From NCBI GenBank assembly GCA_904395905.1, contig CAJFNZ010000022.1:1-45044 (forward strand): 45,044 nucleotides of DNA, in the 5' to 3' direction. The DNA comes from an uncultured Oscillospiraceae bacterium (GTDB lineage: Bacteria; Bacillota; Clostridia; Oscillospirales; Oscillospiraceae). Positions 18,678 to 26,824 of the stretch are shown here, in pieces. Position 1 is the stretch's first letter. Each line of letters starts with the position of its first letter. Under the pieces are notes generated by a model. That model ran no database searches, had not been told where the DNA came from, and worked only from the letters and a program-made list of their open reading frames with translations. The translations under genes were made by a program, and so were the position numbers.

Positions 18678-19681
18678 AGCTGCTGCGCAACCCGGAGGTC
18701 CGCCGCGGGCTGCTCCTCTGGGCGGCGGCCGCGGCGCTCCTGGCCGCGGGGGCCGCTTGGACGGCCGGCCCGGCCGCCGCCGGGTGGGTCCTGGCCGCCG
18801 CCTGCGGGCTGGCGGCGCTTCACCTCGCGGAGACGCGCCGCCGCTACCGGCAGCTGGCCCGGCTGGCCGGGGAGCTGGAGGAGATGCTCCACGGCGCGGA
18901 GGGCTCCCTGGAGCGGTACCGGGAGGGGGAGCTGGCCATCCTCCAGAACCAGCTGGCCAAAATGGTCCCCCGCCTCCGGGAGCAGGCCGAGGCCCTGGGC
19001 CGGGACAAGCGGTTCCTGGCCGACGCCATGGCCGACCTCTCCCACCAGCTGCGCACGCCGCTGACCTCCCTGGAGCTGACGGCGGCGCTGCTGGCCCGGG
19101 AGCCGCTGGAGGAGGGCCGCCGCCGTCAGCTGACGGGCGAGCTGCGCCGCCTTCTCCAGCGGGTGGACTGGCTGGTGGAGACGATGCTCAAGCTCTCCCG
19201 CCTGGACGCCGGCACGGTGACCATGGCCCGGGAGCCGGTGGACGCGGCGGAGCTGGTGGCCCAGGCGGCCGCGCCCCTGGCCGTCCCTCTGGATCTGCGG
19301 GACATCACCCTGACCGTGGAGGCCGCCGGCGGCGAGACCTTCACCGGCGACATGGCCTGGTCGGTGGAGGCCCTGGGCAACATCCTGAAAAACTGCATGG
19401 AGCACACGCCGCCCGGCGGGGCCATCCGCGTGCAGGTCCGCCAGACGCCCATTTTCACCGAGATTGCCGTGGCCGACACCGGCCCGGGCATCGCGCCGGA
19501 GGACCTGCCGCGCCTGTTCGAGCGGTTCTACCGGGGCCGGCACGCCGGGGACGGCAGCGTCGGCATCGGCCTGGCCCTGGCCCGGCAGATTGTGGCCATG
19601 GAGAACGGCACCATCCAGGCGGCCAACGGCCGCGGCGGCGGGGCGGTCTTCACCCTGCGCTTCTACCACGGGACTGTGTAA
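18674..19681 (+). CDS. Sensor histidine kinase
   Basis: Membrane sensor kinase pairing with the upstream regulator, 335 residues. Two hydrophobic helices at about residues 12-31 and 35-50 leave almost no extracellular loop, so it probably senses within the membrane, as intramembrane-sensing kinases do. The phospho-accepting histidine lies in DLSHQLRTPLTSLELT (about residues 124-139). The ATPase domain has NILKNCMEHTPPGG, DTGPGIAPEDLPRLFERFYRG and GIGLALARQIV. GTG start at 18674, translationally coupled to the regulator. The longer ORF 17399-19681 is only an in-frame extension through non-coding frames. Confidence 0.92.
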   Translation: MKLLRNPEVRRGLLLWAAAAALLAAGAAWTAGPAAAGWVLAAACGLAALHLAETRRRYRQLARLAGELEEMLHGAEGSLERYREGELAILQNQLAKMVPRLREQAEALGRDKRFLADAMADLSHQLRTPLTSLELTAALLAREPLEEGRRRQLTGELRRLLQRVDWLVETMLKLSRLDAGTVTMAREPVDAAELVAQAAAPLAVPLDLRDITLTVEAAGGETFTGDMAWSVEALGNILKNCMEHTPPGGAIRVQVRQTPIFTEIAVADTGPGIAPEDLPRLFERFYRGRHAGDGSVGIGLALARQIVAMENGTIQAANGRGGGAVFTLRFYHGTV

Positions 19682-19723
19682 CCCCCGGACGGGACGCTTT
19701 TGGACGTCCCTTCCGGGGGTTTC
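19681..19723. terminator. Terminator between histidine kinase and FGGY kinase genes
   Basis: ACCCCCGGA pairs with TCCGGGGGT around a second stem GGGACG/CGTCCC, followed by TTTCGG. It sits between convergent genes. Confidence 0.75.
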
Positions 19724-19744
19724 GGCAGCACGGGCCATCCCTAT

Positions 19745-21340
19745 TTATTTCCCCGGGAGGCAGGCCACGGCGGCCTCCTCCGCCGGCAGGGCGGCGCGGT
19801 AGCGCTCCATGAACCGGGCGAAGCCCCGGACGTCCGCCTCGTCGGGCGCGACGGTCGCCACCGCCTTGCCGGCGAAGACGCGGTCCGCCAGGTAGGCCCG
19901 GAGGGACTCCCCGGCGGCGCGGCGGGCGGCGTAGGCCGCCAGCAGGGCCATGCCCCACGGGCCGCCCTCCCCGGCCGTCTCCAGGACCGACACCGGCGTC
20001 CCGGCAACCGCCGCCAGGATCCGCTGGCCGGCCTCGGGCGTCTTGAAGAAGCCGCCGTGACCCATGAGCCGGTCCACCGCGACCTGCTCCCGCGCCAGCA
20101 GGTCCAGCCCCGCCTTGAGGCTGGCCACCGCCCCGTAGAGCTGGGCGCGCATCAGCGCCGGGAAGGAGAAGTCGCTCTCCGGCCCCCGGACCAGCAGGGG
20201 CCGGCCCTCGGCCAGGCCCATCAGCGGCTCGCCGGCCAGGTAGTTGTAGAGCACCAGCCCGCCGCCGTCGGCCGGGCCCCGGAGGGCCGTCCGGAACATG
20301 GCGGTGAAGATGGCGTCCATGTCCGGCGTCTGCCCCAGCGCCTCCAGGAAGCCGGCGTACATCCCGGCCCAGGCGTTGAGTTCGTTGGTGCAGTTGTTGC
20401 CGTGGACCATGGCCACCGGCGCGCCGTCGGGCGTCGTCACCAGGTCAATCTCCGGATAGGGCCGGCGCAGCGGCCGCTCCAGGACGAGCATCGCGAAAAT
20501 CGACGTGCCGGCCGACACGTTGCCTGTCCGCGGCGCCACGGAGTCGGTGGCCGCCATGCCGGTGCCGGCGTCGCCCTCGGGCGGGCACAGCGGGACGCCC
20601 GGCAGCAGGTCCCCGTCCGGGTCCAGGAGCCGCGCCCCCTCGGCGGTCAGGGCGCCGGCGTCCTCGCCGGCCGGGAGGACCTGGGGCAGGATCTCCCGCA
20701 GGCCGCGCCGGAATCCCCGGGCGGCGGCCAGGGTGTCGAAGCTGTCGGCCATGGCCCCGTCGTAGTCCCCGGCGGCGCTGTCGATGGGGAACATACCGCT
20801 GGCGTCGCCGACGCCCAGGACCCGCCGCCCCGTCAGCCGCCAGTGGACGTAGCCGGAGAGCGTCGTCAGGAACTCGATGCGGCCCACGTGGTCCTCGCCG
20901 TCCAGCAGCGCCTGGTACAGGTGGGCCGCGCTCCACCGCTGGGGGATGTGGAAGCCGAAGCAGCCGCTCAGGGCCTCGGCCGCGGCGGCGGCCGTGGTGT
21001 TCCGCCAGGTGCGGAAGGGCGAGAGCAGCCGTCCGTCCCGGTCCAGCGGCAGATAGCCGTGCATCATGGCCGAGACGCCCATGGCCGCCAGGCGCGTCAA
21101 CGTCACGCCGCAGCGGCGGGCCACGTCGGCTTTCAAATCGGCATAGGCCGCCCGGAGGCCGGTCCAGACGTCGTCCAGGTGGTACGTCCAGTAGCCGCCC
21201 TCATAGCGGTTTTCCCAGGCGTAGCTGCCCGAGGCCAGGACCTCGTGCTCTGGGCCGATGAGGACCGCCTTGATGCGGGTCGAGCCCAGTTCCAGGCCGA
21301 GGATTGCCTGGCCGCCGGTGAGAATCGTGCGGGTGTCCAT
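19745..21340 (-). CDS. FGGY-family carbohydrate kinase
   Basis: Sugar or polyol kinase of the FGGY/actin-ATPase superfamily, 531 residues. The N-terminal phosphate loop reads AILGLELGSTRIKAVLIG, then MGVSAMMHGYLPLDRDGRLLSPFRTWRNT, GDASGMFPID and the C-terminal domain GNVSAGTSIFAMLVLE and LMGHGGFFKTPEAGQRILAAVAGTPVSVLETAGEGGPWGMALLAAYAA. It resembles the xylulokinase/ribulokinase branch, but the exact substrate cannot be assigned. It is monocistronic with a strong promoter lying in the 3' end of the adjacent hydrolase gene. Confidence 0.85.
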   Translation of the reverse strand: MDTRTILTGGQAILGLELGSTRIKAVLIGPEHEVLASGSYAWENRYEGGYWTYHLDDVWTGLRAAYADLKADVARRCGVTLTRLAAMGVSAMMHGYLPLDRDGRLLSPFRTWRNTTAAAAAEALSGCFGFHIPQRWSAAHLYQALLDGEDHVGRIEFLTTLSGYVHWRLTGRRVLGVGDASGMFPIDSAAGDYDGAMADSFDTLAAARGFRRGLREILPQVLPAGEDAGALTAEGARLLDPDGDLLPGVPLCPPEGDAGTGMAATDSVAPRTGNVSAGTSIFAMLVLERPLRRPYPEIDLVTTPDGAPVAMVHGNNCTNELNAWAGMYAGFLEALGQTPDMDAIFTAMFRTALRGPADGGGLVLYNYLAGEPLMGLAEGRPLLVRGPESDFSFPALMRAQLYGAVASLKAGLDLLAREQVAVDRLMGHGGFFKTPEAGQRILAAVAGTPVSVLETAGEGGPWGMALLAAYAARRAAGESLRAYLADRVFAGKAVATVAPDEADVRGFARFMERYRAALPAEEAAVACLPGK

Positions 21341-21384
21341 GGGAACTCCTCCTTTGCGGCCGCCGGGGGCCGGTTGTTGCCTCC

Positions 21385-21413
21385 AGTATACGCGGCCGGC
21401 CGGAAAAGGTCAA
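21385..21413 (-). promoter_or_regulatory. Promoter of the FGGY kinase gene
   Basis: Minus strand TTGACC (21413-21408), 17-nt spacer, TATACT (21390-21385). It overlaps the stop codon of the upstream hydrolase gene, so the kinase can be expressed independently. Confidence 0.75.
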
Positions 21414-22471
21414 GGCGTCACCCAGCGGGGCGGCACGCCGCCGGTGCGCCGGACGAAGGCGGGCCGCCCGCCCAGCGGGAACTGCACCGGCGCGTCCCGC
21501 TCCAGCAGCTGCGGGAGCTCGGCGTAGGCAATCTGCTGGTTGTCGTAGGTGGTCCAGTAGCAGCGGCCCGACTCGGCGCAGAGCACGGCGGTGTAGAGGG
21601 TGTGGTCGTAGGCCGGCGTCCCGCCGCCGTCCAGGCGGACCATCCCCAGGGGGAAGGCGGCGTTCTGGAGCAGCCGGAACATCCGGGCCACGCCGGTCTC
21701 CTCGTCGCGGCCCGGCACGGCGTACCGCCGCAGGAAGGCCAGGCGGACGAAGCGGGACGGACTGCTCCAGTCGCCAGGGAGCCCCTGGGCGCCGCTGCCG
21801 GTGAAGCAGGGGGCCGGCCCGCCGGCCAGGTCCGGCCCGGGGCGCTCGGCGTCCCGGACGGCGGCGTAGTTGAGCAGGTTCAGCCGGTGCCAGTCGTAGC
21901 CCGGGCTGTTGGTCATCACGCCCAGGGACGCCCGGTGGAGCCGGATGCCGGCCTCGTCGGGCTCGGCCACCAGGGTCTCGCCGGTGCGGTCGCGGAAGCA
22001 CCAGTGGAGCGGCGGCACCTCCCCCAGCAGGGGCCGGCCGACCAGTGTCGCCTCCCGGCACAGGGCCTGGGCGGCCTCGGCCACCGTGGCGCACTGGGCC
22101 AGCAGATGGTACACCGCCATGGGCGGCTGCAGCGGAAGCGTGCCGGGCCGGGCGTCGTCCCGGTACCGGGCGAAGCCCCGGTAGTAGAGCTGGCCGCCCA
22201 TGAGCCCGCGCTCGTTGACGCCCTCGTAGAGCAGCGGCATGTCCGGCCCGAGCAGCAGGCCCACGCCCAGGGCGGCGTACCGGGACCGGCAGCTGTCGCC
22301 GCTTCCGGCGCAGGAAGCATACGCCGTGCCCCGGGGCAGATACGTGACGGCGGTGCCGTCGGCCAGGGCGTGGAAATCCAGGTTGCGGCCCCAGAGATGG
22401 CGGCTGTCGCCGGTGTCCCAGGCCAGGGCGCTGCACCCGGCCGCTAGGGCGGCGTTTGATGTCTCGTTCAT
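21410..22471 (-). CDS. Choloylglycine hydrolase / penicillin V acylase family (Ntn-hydrolase)
   Basis: Linear amide C-N hydrolase of the Ntn superfamily, which uses an N-terminal cysteine to cleave amides such as conjugated bile salts or acyl-amino acids. Matching features are CSALAW...HLWGRNLDFH (nucleophile then arginine/aspartate), YEGVNERGLMGGQLYYRGFA, GVMTNSPGYDWHRLNLLNY and DHTLYTAVLCAESGRCYWTTYDNQQ. The start with GGAGGA 6 nt upstream gives MNETSNAALAAG before the cysteine, so the nucleophile would be C13 and a 12-residue propeptide must be removed. 353 residues. Bile-salt versus acyl-amino-acid specificity cannot be decided. Confidence 0.85.
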   Translation of the reverse strand: MNETSNAALAAGCSALAWDTGDSRHLWGRNLDFHALADGTAVTYLPRGTAYASCAGSGDSCRSRYAALGVGLLLGPDMPLLYEGVNERGLMGGQLYYRGFARYRDDARPGTLPLQPPMAVYHLLAQCATVAEAAQALCREATLVGRPLLGEVPPLHWCFRDRTGETLVAEPDEAGIRLHRASLGVMTNSPGYDWHRLNLLNYAAVRDAERPGPDLAGGPAPCFTGSGAQGLPGDWSSPSRFVRLAFLRRYAVPGRDEETGVARMFRLLQNAAFPLGMVRLDGGGTPAYDHTLYTAVLCAESGRCYWTTYDNQQIAYAELPQLLERDAPVQFPLGGRPAFVRRTGGVPPRWVTP

Positions 22472-22649
22472 CCAATTCCTCCAATCCCCGGCAGCGGCGG
22501 AAGCTCCTGCCGCGCCGGTGTCTTCGACCCTAGATTGCCCGGCGCGGCGCCGATTCAACCGCCCGCGGCCCTGCGGGCGCGTTTGCATAATTCCCCACAA
22601 AATGCAGACAATAGGGAGGCCAAATGAACGAGGTAAGGAGTCAGGATAG

Positions 22650-23192
22650 ATGAAAGCTACGGGAATTGTACGCCGCATCGACGACCTGGGCAGGGTCGTT
22701 ATTCCAAAGGAAATCCGCCGCACGCTGCACATCCGCGAGGGCGACCCCCTGGAGATCTACACGGAGAAGGACGGGGAGGTCATCTTCAAGAAGTATTCCC
22801 CGCTGGGGGACCTGTCGGAGTTCGCCGCCCAGATCTGCGAATCCATCGGGAAGAACACCGGGCGCATCGCGGCCATCTCCGACCGGGACGCCATCATCGC
22901 CCTGTCCGGCGCGCCCCGGCGGGAGCTGCTGGACAAGCGCAACTCCCCCGACCTGGAGCAGCTGATGGAACAGCGCAAGCCGTACCGCTACGCGGCCGGC
23001 GGCCCGCGGATCCGGGCCAGCGAGGCCTCCGAGAAGTATTTCCTCGGCGTGGCCGCGCCCATCCTCTCCGAGGGGGACCTGATGGGCTGCGTGCTGCTGC
23101 TGTCCGAGGAGCAGGACGAGCCCATGGGCGAAGGAGACCAGAAGCTGGCCCAGACCATCGCCTCCTTCCTGGGCCGCCAGATGGAGAGCTGA
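22650..23192 (+). CDS. spoVT: Stage V sporulation protein T
   Basis: Transcription factor that adjusts sigma-G-dependent gene expression in the forespore. The N-terminal AbrB swapped-hairpin DNA-binding domain is MKATGIVRRIDDLGRVVIPKEIRRTLHIREGDPLEIYTEKDGEVIFKKYSPLGDLSEFA (residues 1-59). A C-terminal GAF-like domain runs from about 60 to 180 and ends in LAQTIASFLGRQMES. The 180-residue length and sequence match SpoVT rather than short AbrB. ATG follows AAGGAG with about 10 nt. Upstream TGCATAA followed by ACAATAG is only a weak sigma-G-like pair. Strong evidence that the host forms spores. Confidence 0.94.
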   Translation: MKATGIVRRIDDLGRVVIPKEIRRTLHIREGDPLEIYTEKDGEVIFKKYSPLGDLSEFAAQICESIGKNTGRIAAISDRDAIIALSGAPRRELLDKRNSPDLEQLMEQRKPYRYAAGGPRIRASEASEKYFLGVAAPILSEGDLMGCVLLLSEEQDEPMGEGDQKLAQTIASFLGRQMES

Positions 23193-23197
23193 GACGC

Positions 23198-23234
23198 GCC
23201 CCCGCGCCGACAATGAAACGGCGCGGGGGCTTTA
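23198..23234 (+). terminator. Terminator after spoVT
   Basis: GCCCCCGCGCC pairs perfectly with GGCGCGGGGGC across an 11-nt loop, followed by TTTA. Confidence 0.8.
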
Positions 23235-23295
23235 CAGCGGTGATATACTGGAATTAGATAGCAAATAGGCTCCCGCGAAGAAAGGATGGTACATC

Positions 23296-23904
23296 ATGCA
23301 AGTTCTCCTGGTCAACGGCAGCCCCCACGAGAAGGGCTGCACCTACACGGCGCTGATGGAGGTGGCCTCGGCCCTGGAGGCGGAGGGCGTCCAGTGGAAG
23401 CTGTTCCAGCTGGGAAAGAAGCCCGTCCGGGGCTGCGTGGCCTGCGGCGGCTGCAGCCGCAACAGCCGCTGCGTCTTCACCGACGACGGATGTAACGCGC
23501 TCATCGACGACATGCTGGCGGCCGACGGCCTGATTGTCGGCTCGCCGGTCTACTACGCCGGCCCCAACGGCGCGCTGTGCGCCGTGCTGGACCGGGCCTT
23601 CTACGCCACCGGCGGCGCCATGGCCCACAAGCCGGGGGCGGCCGTGGTCTCCTGCCGCCGGGGCGGCGCCAGCGCCACCTTCGACCGGCTGAACAAGTAC
23701 TTCACCATCAACGAGATGCCCGTGGTGTCCTCCCAGTACTGGAACTCCGTCCACGGCAAGACGCCCGACGAGGTGCGCCAGGACCTGGAGGGCCTCCAGA
23801 CGATGCGCACCCTGGGCCGCAACATGGCGTGGGTGCTGCGGGGCCTGGCCGGCTCCGCGCCCGCGGCCCCGGAGGCCCGGGTCTGGACCAACTTCATCCG
23901 GTAA
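23296..23904 (+). CDS. Iron-sulfur flavoprotein / NADPH-dependent FMN reductase family
   Basis: Cytoplasmic flavodoxin-fold electron carrier, 202 residues. The FMN phosphate loop is VNGSPHEKGCTYTAL at residues 6-20. A compact C-x2-C-x2-C-x4-C cluster (CVACGGCSRNSRC, about residues 47-59) is the ligand set for [4Fe-4S] in archaeal and clostridial iron-sulfur flavoproteins. GSPVYYAGPNGALCAVLDRAF forms the second FMN contact. Redox partners are unknown. ATG follows AAAGGATGG. It is convergent with the SirTM operon, sharing a strong hairpin terminator. Confidence 0.88.
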   Translation: MQVLLVNGSPHEKGCTYTALMEVASALEAEGVQWKLFQLGKKPVRGCVACGGCSRNSRCVFTDDGCNALIDDMLAADGLIVGSPVYYAGPNGALCAVLDRAFYATGGAMAHKPGAAVVSCRRGGASATFDRLNKYFTINEMPVVSSQYWNSVHGKTPDEVRQDLEGLQTMRTLGRNMAWVLRGLAGSAPAAPEARVWTNFIR

Positions 23905-23913
23905 GCGCTCAGC

Positions 23914-23958
23914 CAACAGCGCCCGCCGCGGAACCTCGGTTCCGGGCGGGCGCTGTTG
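23914..23958. terminator. Bidirectional terminator between iron-sulfur flavoprotein and sirTM
   Basis: CAACAGCGCCCGCC pairs with GGCGGGCGCTGTTG, with an inner CGGAACC/GGTTCCG stem, giving an almost perfect long hairpin between convergent genes. Confidence 0.85.
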
Positions 23959-23970
23959 TTCGACTGCGGC

Positions 23971-24861
23971 TCAGGCCGTCTCCGCCGGCGGGCCGGCCAG
24001 GGCTGCCAGAACCTCGCCGATGTCCCCGTCGATGCAGATGGAGCGCTCCGCAATCTCGGCCGGCGCGGCCGCGTCCCCGCGGTTGACACAGGCGTAGACG
24101 GCCTCCGGGTTCCGCTGTGTCATCTGCCAGAAGGGGTATTTGATGATGACCGGAGTGTTGTACCCGACGCCCAGCTCCAGGTAGAGCACCCGGCCGCGGC
24201 GGTGGCGGCGGAGGAACTCGGCGTACCGGCCGGCGGCCGCGTGCCAGCCGGCGTCCTCCACGAAGCGGTCGTCGGCCCGGAGATTCACCGCCAGCGGCCG
24301 GCCGCAGCGGGGGCAGCGGGGGATTAGTTCCGCGGGCACCAGCAGGTCCCGCTGGGCCGCCGCCATGGCGCGGACCTGGGCCTCGTTGTCCCAGGTCTCC
24401 TGGCAGCAGGGCCCGGTACACTGGAACAGGCCGTAGTCCCCCTGGGTGTAGAACAGCCGGCGCTTGTCAAAGCCGGCCTTCTGGAAGCAGTGGTCCACGT
24501 TGGTGGTCAGCACGAAGTAGTCCCGCCCCTCCAGCAGCCGCAGCAGCCAATCGTACACCGGCCGCGGCGGGTCCTGGTAGCGGTTGACGTAGATGAACCG
24601 GCTCCAGTAGGCCCAGTAGGCCTCCGGCGAGGCAAAGGGGTAGAAGCCGCCGGTGTACATATCCCGGAAGCCGTACCGCTGCGCGAAGTCCGAAAAGTAC
24701 CGCCGGAACCGCTCGCCGTCATAGGTAAAGCCGGCCGAGGCCGAGAGGCCCGCGCCCGCGCCCACCAGGACGGCATCAGCGGCCTCCAGGCTGCGCCGCA
24801 GCCGCGCCAGGTCCTCCGAGCAGCGCCCGGTAGCAGTCCGCGTCCACGTCTTTGAAGACAT
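23971..24861 (-). CDS. sirTM: Class M sirtuin (SirTM-type protein ADP-ribosyltransferase)
   Basis: NAD-dependent sirtuin of the macrodomain-linked class, which in Streptococcus and Staphylococcus ADP-ribosylates a lipoylated carrier protein. The NAD loop is VGAGAGLSASAGFTYDG (about residues 33-49). TTN121VD is followed by TQ140GDYGLFQC: glutamine stands where deacetylating sirtuins carry the catalytic histidine. The 19-residue Asn-Gln spacing equals that of the key N118/Q137 pair in S. pyogenes SirTM. Zinc cysteines are CTGPC and CPRC. The ATG at 24861 lies 7 nt after GGAGGTG and gives 296 residues, overlapping the macrodomain gene by 86 nt; the track's longer ORF is not supported. Confidence 0.9.
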   Translation of the reverse strand: MSSKTWTRTATGRCSEDLARLRRSLEAADAVLVGAGAGLSASAGFTYDGERFRRYFSDFAQRYGFRDMYTGGFYPFASPEAYWAYWSRFIYVNRYQDPPRPVYDWLLRLLEGRDYFVLTTNVDHCFQKAGFDKRRLFYTQGDYGLFQCTGPCCQETWDNEAQVRAMAAAQRDLLVPAELIPRCPRCGRPLAVNLRADDRFVEDAGWHAAAGRYAEFLRRHRRGRVLYLELGVGYNTPVIIKYPFWQMTQRNPEAVYACVNRGDAAAPAEIAERSICIDGDIGEVLAALAGPPAETA

Positions 24862-25579
24862 TGAAAAGCACCTCCAATCGTTCTCTGCCCGGGAAGGCCG
24901 TGACGGTCTCCACGGCAATCTCCGCCGCCCGGCGGTTGGGGAAGTGGAACTCCCCAGTGGAAATGCAGCAGAAGGCCACGCTCCGCAGCCCCTGCTCCAG
25001 GGCCAGCGCCAGGCAAGCGCGGTAGCAGGCGGCCAGCTGCGCCTCGTCGGCCGCCGTGAGCGGACCGCGGACGATGGGGCCCACCGTGTGCAGCACATAG
25101 CGGCAGGGCAGGTTGAAGGCCGGGGTCAGCTTCGCGCCGCCGGCCGCCTCCTCGTGGCCCTGGCGTTCCATGAGCCGGCGGCAGGCCAGGCGCAGCTGCA
25201 CGCCAGCGTAGGTGTGAATGGCGTTGTCGATGCAGCCGTGGTTGGGGGCGAAGCAGCCCAGCAGCTGGCTGTTGGCGGCGTTGACGATGGCATCGCACCG
25301 CAGCGTCGTGATGTCCCCCTGCCACAGGTAGAGCCCCGGCCGGACGGGCCTCAGGTCCGCCAGGTCGGTGACGCCCTTGCGCCGGGTCTCCTCCCGGAGG
25401 TAGGCGTCCTGGACCTCCAGGAACGCCGCCGGGGCCGGGACGGGCGGGCGCACGTTGAAGAGGGCCCGCAGCAGCCGGCGCTGCCCGGCCTCGTCGGCGG
25501 GCACCGGCACGGCCGCGCCGTCGGGGCGCTCGGCCAGGAGGGCCTCCAGCAGCCAGCGCCGCCGTTCGCTCTGGGTCAC
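24776..25579 (-). CDS. SirTM-linked zinc-type macrodomain (ADP-ribosyl hydrolase)
   Basis: Predicted hydrolase that removes the ADP-ribose added by SirTM. The macrodomain begins near residue 82 with GLYLWQGDITTLRCDAIVNAANSQLLG. It then has C109-x4-H114-x-C116 (GCFAPNHGC), the insertion known from the zinc-dependent SirTM-associated macrodomains, followed by IDNAIHTYAG and CISTGEFHFPNRRAA. An 80-residue N-terminal extension (about RRRWLLEALLAERPDG) is also typical of this subgroup. GTG start at 25579 overlaps the stop of the PPOX-ferredoxin gene, with AGGGAGG 7 nt before it. 267 residues. Confidence 0.92.
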   Translation of the reverse strand: MTQSERRRWLLEALLAERPDGAAVPVPADEAGQRRLLRALFNVRPPVPAPAAFLEVQDAYLREETRRKGVTDLADLRPVRPGLYLWQGDITTLRCDAIVNAANSQLLGCFAPNHGCIDNAIHTYAGVQLRLACRRLMERQGHEEAAGGAKLTPAFNLPCRYVLHTVGPIVRGPLTAADEAQLAACYRACLALALEQGLRSVAFCCISTGEFHFPNRRAAEIAVETVTAFPGRERLEVLFNVFKDVDADCYRALLGGPGAAAAQPGGR

Positions 25580-26199
25580 GAGACCGCCTCCCTTCTCCGG
25601 ACGGCGGAGACGGGGCAGTGGGCCAGGCAGTTTCCGCAGTGGAGGCAGTGCTCCTGGGCGATGACGTAGGGCTGCCCCGGCGCGATGCAGTGCTGGGGGC
25701 AGTGTTCGGCGCAGATCCCGCAGCCGATGCACTCCTCCCCGATGACAAACCCCCTGGGGGCCGCCTCGCCGCCGCCCAGGGCGTAGGTCTCCCGGAAAAT
25801 CGGCCGCACCCCCAGGTGGAAATACTCGATTACCGCCCGGCGGATGGCAAAGACGACGCCGATTTCCCGGGTGTCCCCGGGGTAGACGTTGGCCAGGTAC
25901 GGCTGTTCGCCGAAGATGACGTCCCGCCAGCGGGCCTGCTGGTCCTCGGGGACCGGCTCGGCCCGGCCGGAGAGGCGAATCATCTCCTTGAAGCGGGTGT
26001 AGCCGAGGATCTGCACCCGGCCGTCGTCGAGCAGCTGGCGGCAGAAGTCCTTGCCCCGGGCCGTGAAGAAGTACAGGGCCTCGGGCTCGTAGTGGATGGC
26101 GCTGATGCTGCGCACCTGGGGCGCGCCGTCCCGGTCCACCGTGGCAAAGGCCAGGACGCCCACCAGCTGCAATTTTTTCAGGCACGTTTGCCCGTCCAT
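25576..26199 (-). CDS. PPOX-class flavin-binding protein fused to 2x[4Fe-4S] ferredoxin
   Basis: Predicted cytoplasmic flavin/iron-sulfur electron carrier, 207 residues. The N-terminal split-barrel of the pyridoxamine-phosphate-oxidase type spans about residues 1-135 (KLQLVGVLAFATVDRDGAPQVRSISAIHYE, FFTARGKDF). The C-terminal bacterial ferredoxin domain has CIGCGICAEHCP and CLHCGNCLAHCP. ATG at 26199 follows GGGAGG by 9 nt; the longer ORF start is in the nitroreductase gene. It lies between the nitroreductase (1-nt gap) and the macrodomain gene (4-nt overlap), so all are co-transcribed. It could pass electrons between ferredoxin/flavodoxin and the nitroreductase; this is inferred. Confidence 0.88.
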   Translation of the reverse strand: MDGQTCLKKLQLVGVLAFATVDRDGAPQVRSISAIHYEPEALYFFTARGKDFCRQLLDDGRVQILGYTRFKEMIRLSGRAEPVPEDQQARWRDVIFGEQPYLANVYPGDTREIGVVFAIRRAVIEYFHLGVRPIFRETYALGGGEAAPRGFVIGEECIGCGICAEHCPQHCIAPGQPYVIAQEHCLHCGNCLAHCPVSAVRRREAVS

Positions 26200-26200
26200 G

Positions 26201-26824
26201 TCAGACCACCTCCCAAGGTTTTGCATCCTGCTCCGTCAGCCGCAGGACCCGCCCGGCCCGGCGGGGCTTCGCCGTCGGGTGGGCGTCGCCGGGCCTCGGA
26301 TAGCCCAGCAGCAGCTGCGCCACCGCATAGTAGTCCGGCCGGATGCCCCAGCGGCGGAGCAGCGCCTGGCCGTAGGGGTCGGCGAACGCCGTCCAGCCCT
26401 GGCCGATGTAGCAGGAGCCGACGCCCAGGGCGTCCGCCGCCAGCATCATGTTCTCGGCCGCGGCGGCGCAGTCCTCGGCCGCAAACAGGAAGTTCTTCGG
26501 CCCGAACAGGGTGACGACCGTGGGGGCGTCGTAGAAGGCGTTCGTCAGCTTCGGGTCGTCGGCGATGCTGGGCTGTTCCCGGGAGACGTAGCGGTCGCCC
26601 GAGGCCATCCGCGGCCGGGAGTTGGCCCGCTTGCACTTCCCCAGCCGCTCGTTGCACGCCCGGTCCTGGCAGACGGCCAGCAGCGGCCCCTGCCGCCCGC
26701 CGGCGCTGGGGGCGTACAGGCCGGCCCGGAGGATTTCCTCCAGGGCCGCCGGTTCCACCTGCCGCGCGTCAAACCGCCGGATGGAGCGCCGGTGGAGAAT
26801 GGTCTCCAGAACGGTCCGGTCCAT
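26201..26824 (-). CDS. Nitroreductase family protein
   Basis: FMN-dependent NAD(P)H oxidoreductase, 207 residues. RRSIRRFDARQVEPAALEEILRAGLYAPSAGGRQ is the classical FMN-binding start; AADALGVGSCYIGQGW is the conserved middle, and a C-terminal LLLGYPRPGDAHPTAKPRR closes the domain. Numerous cysteines (C53, C57, C64 region) are unusual for a simple nitroreductase. It is directly downstream of a radical-SAM remnant (stop and start touch) and upstream of the PPOX-ferredoxin gene. The substrate is unknown. Confidence 0.9.
   Translation of the reverse strand: MDRTVLETILHRRSIRRFDARQVEPAALEEILRAGLYAPSAGGRQGPLLAVCQDRACNERLGKCKRANSRPRMASGDRYVSREQPSIADDPKLTNAFYDAPTVVTLFGPKNFLFAAEDCAAAAENMMLAADALGVGSCYIGQGWTAFADPYGQALLRRWGIRPDYYAVAQLLLGYPRPGDAHPTAKPRRAGRVLRLTEQDAKPWEVV

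Noticed and set aside
19700-22447. 915-codon plus-strand ORF opposite the FGGY kinase and hydrolase genes
   Set aside because: No family motifs, compositionally biased, antisense to two well-supported genes.
24862-25098. N-terminal extension of the SirTM ORF
   Set aside because: Overlaps the macrodomain gene in another frame, without a ribosome-binding site; ATG 24861 has one at ideal spacing.
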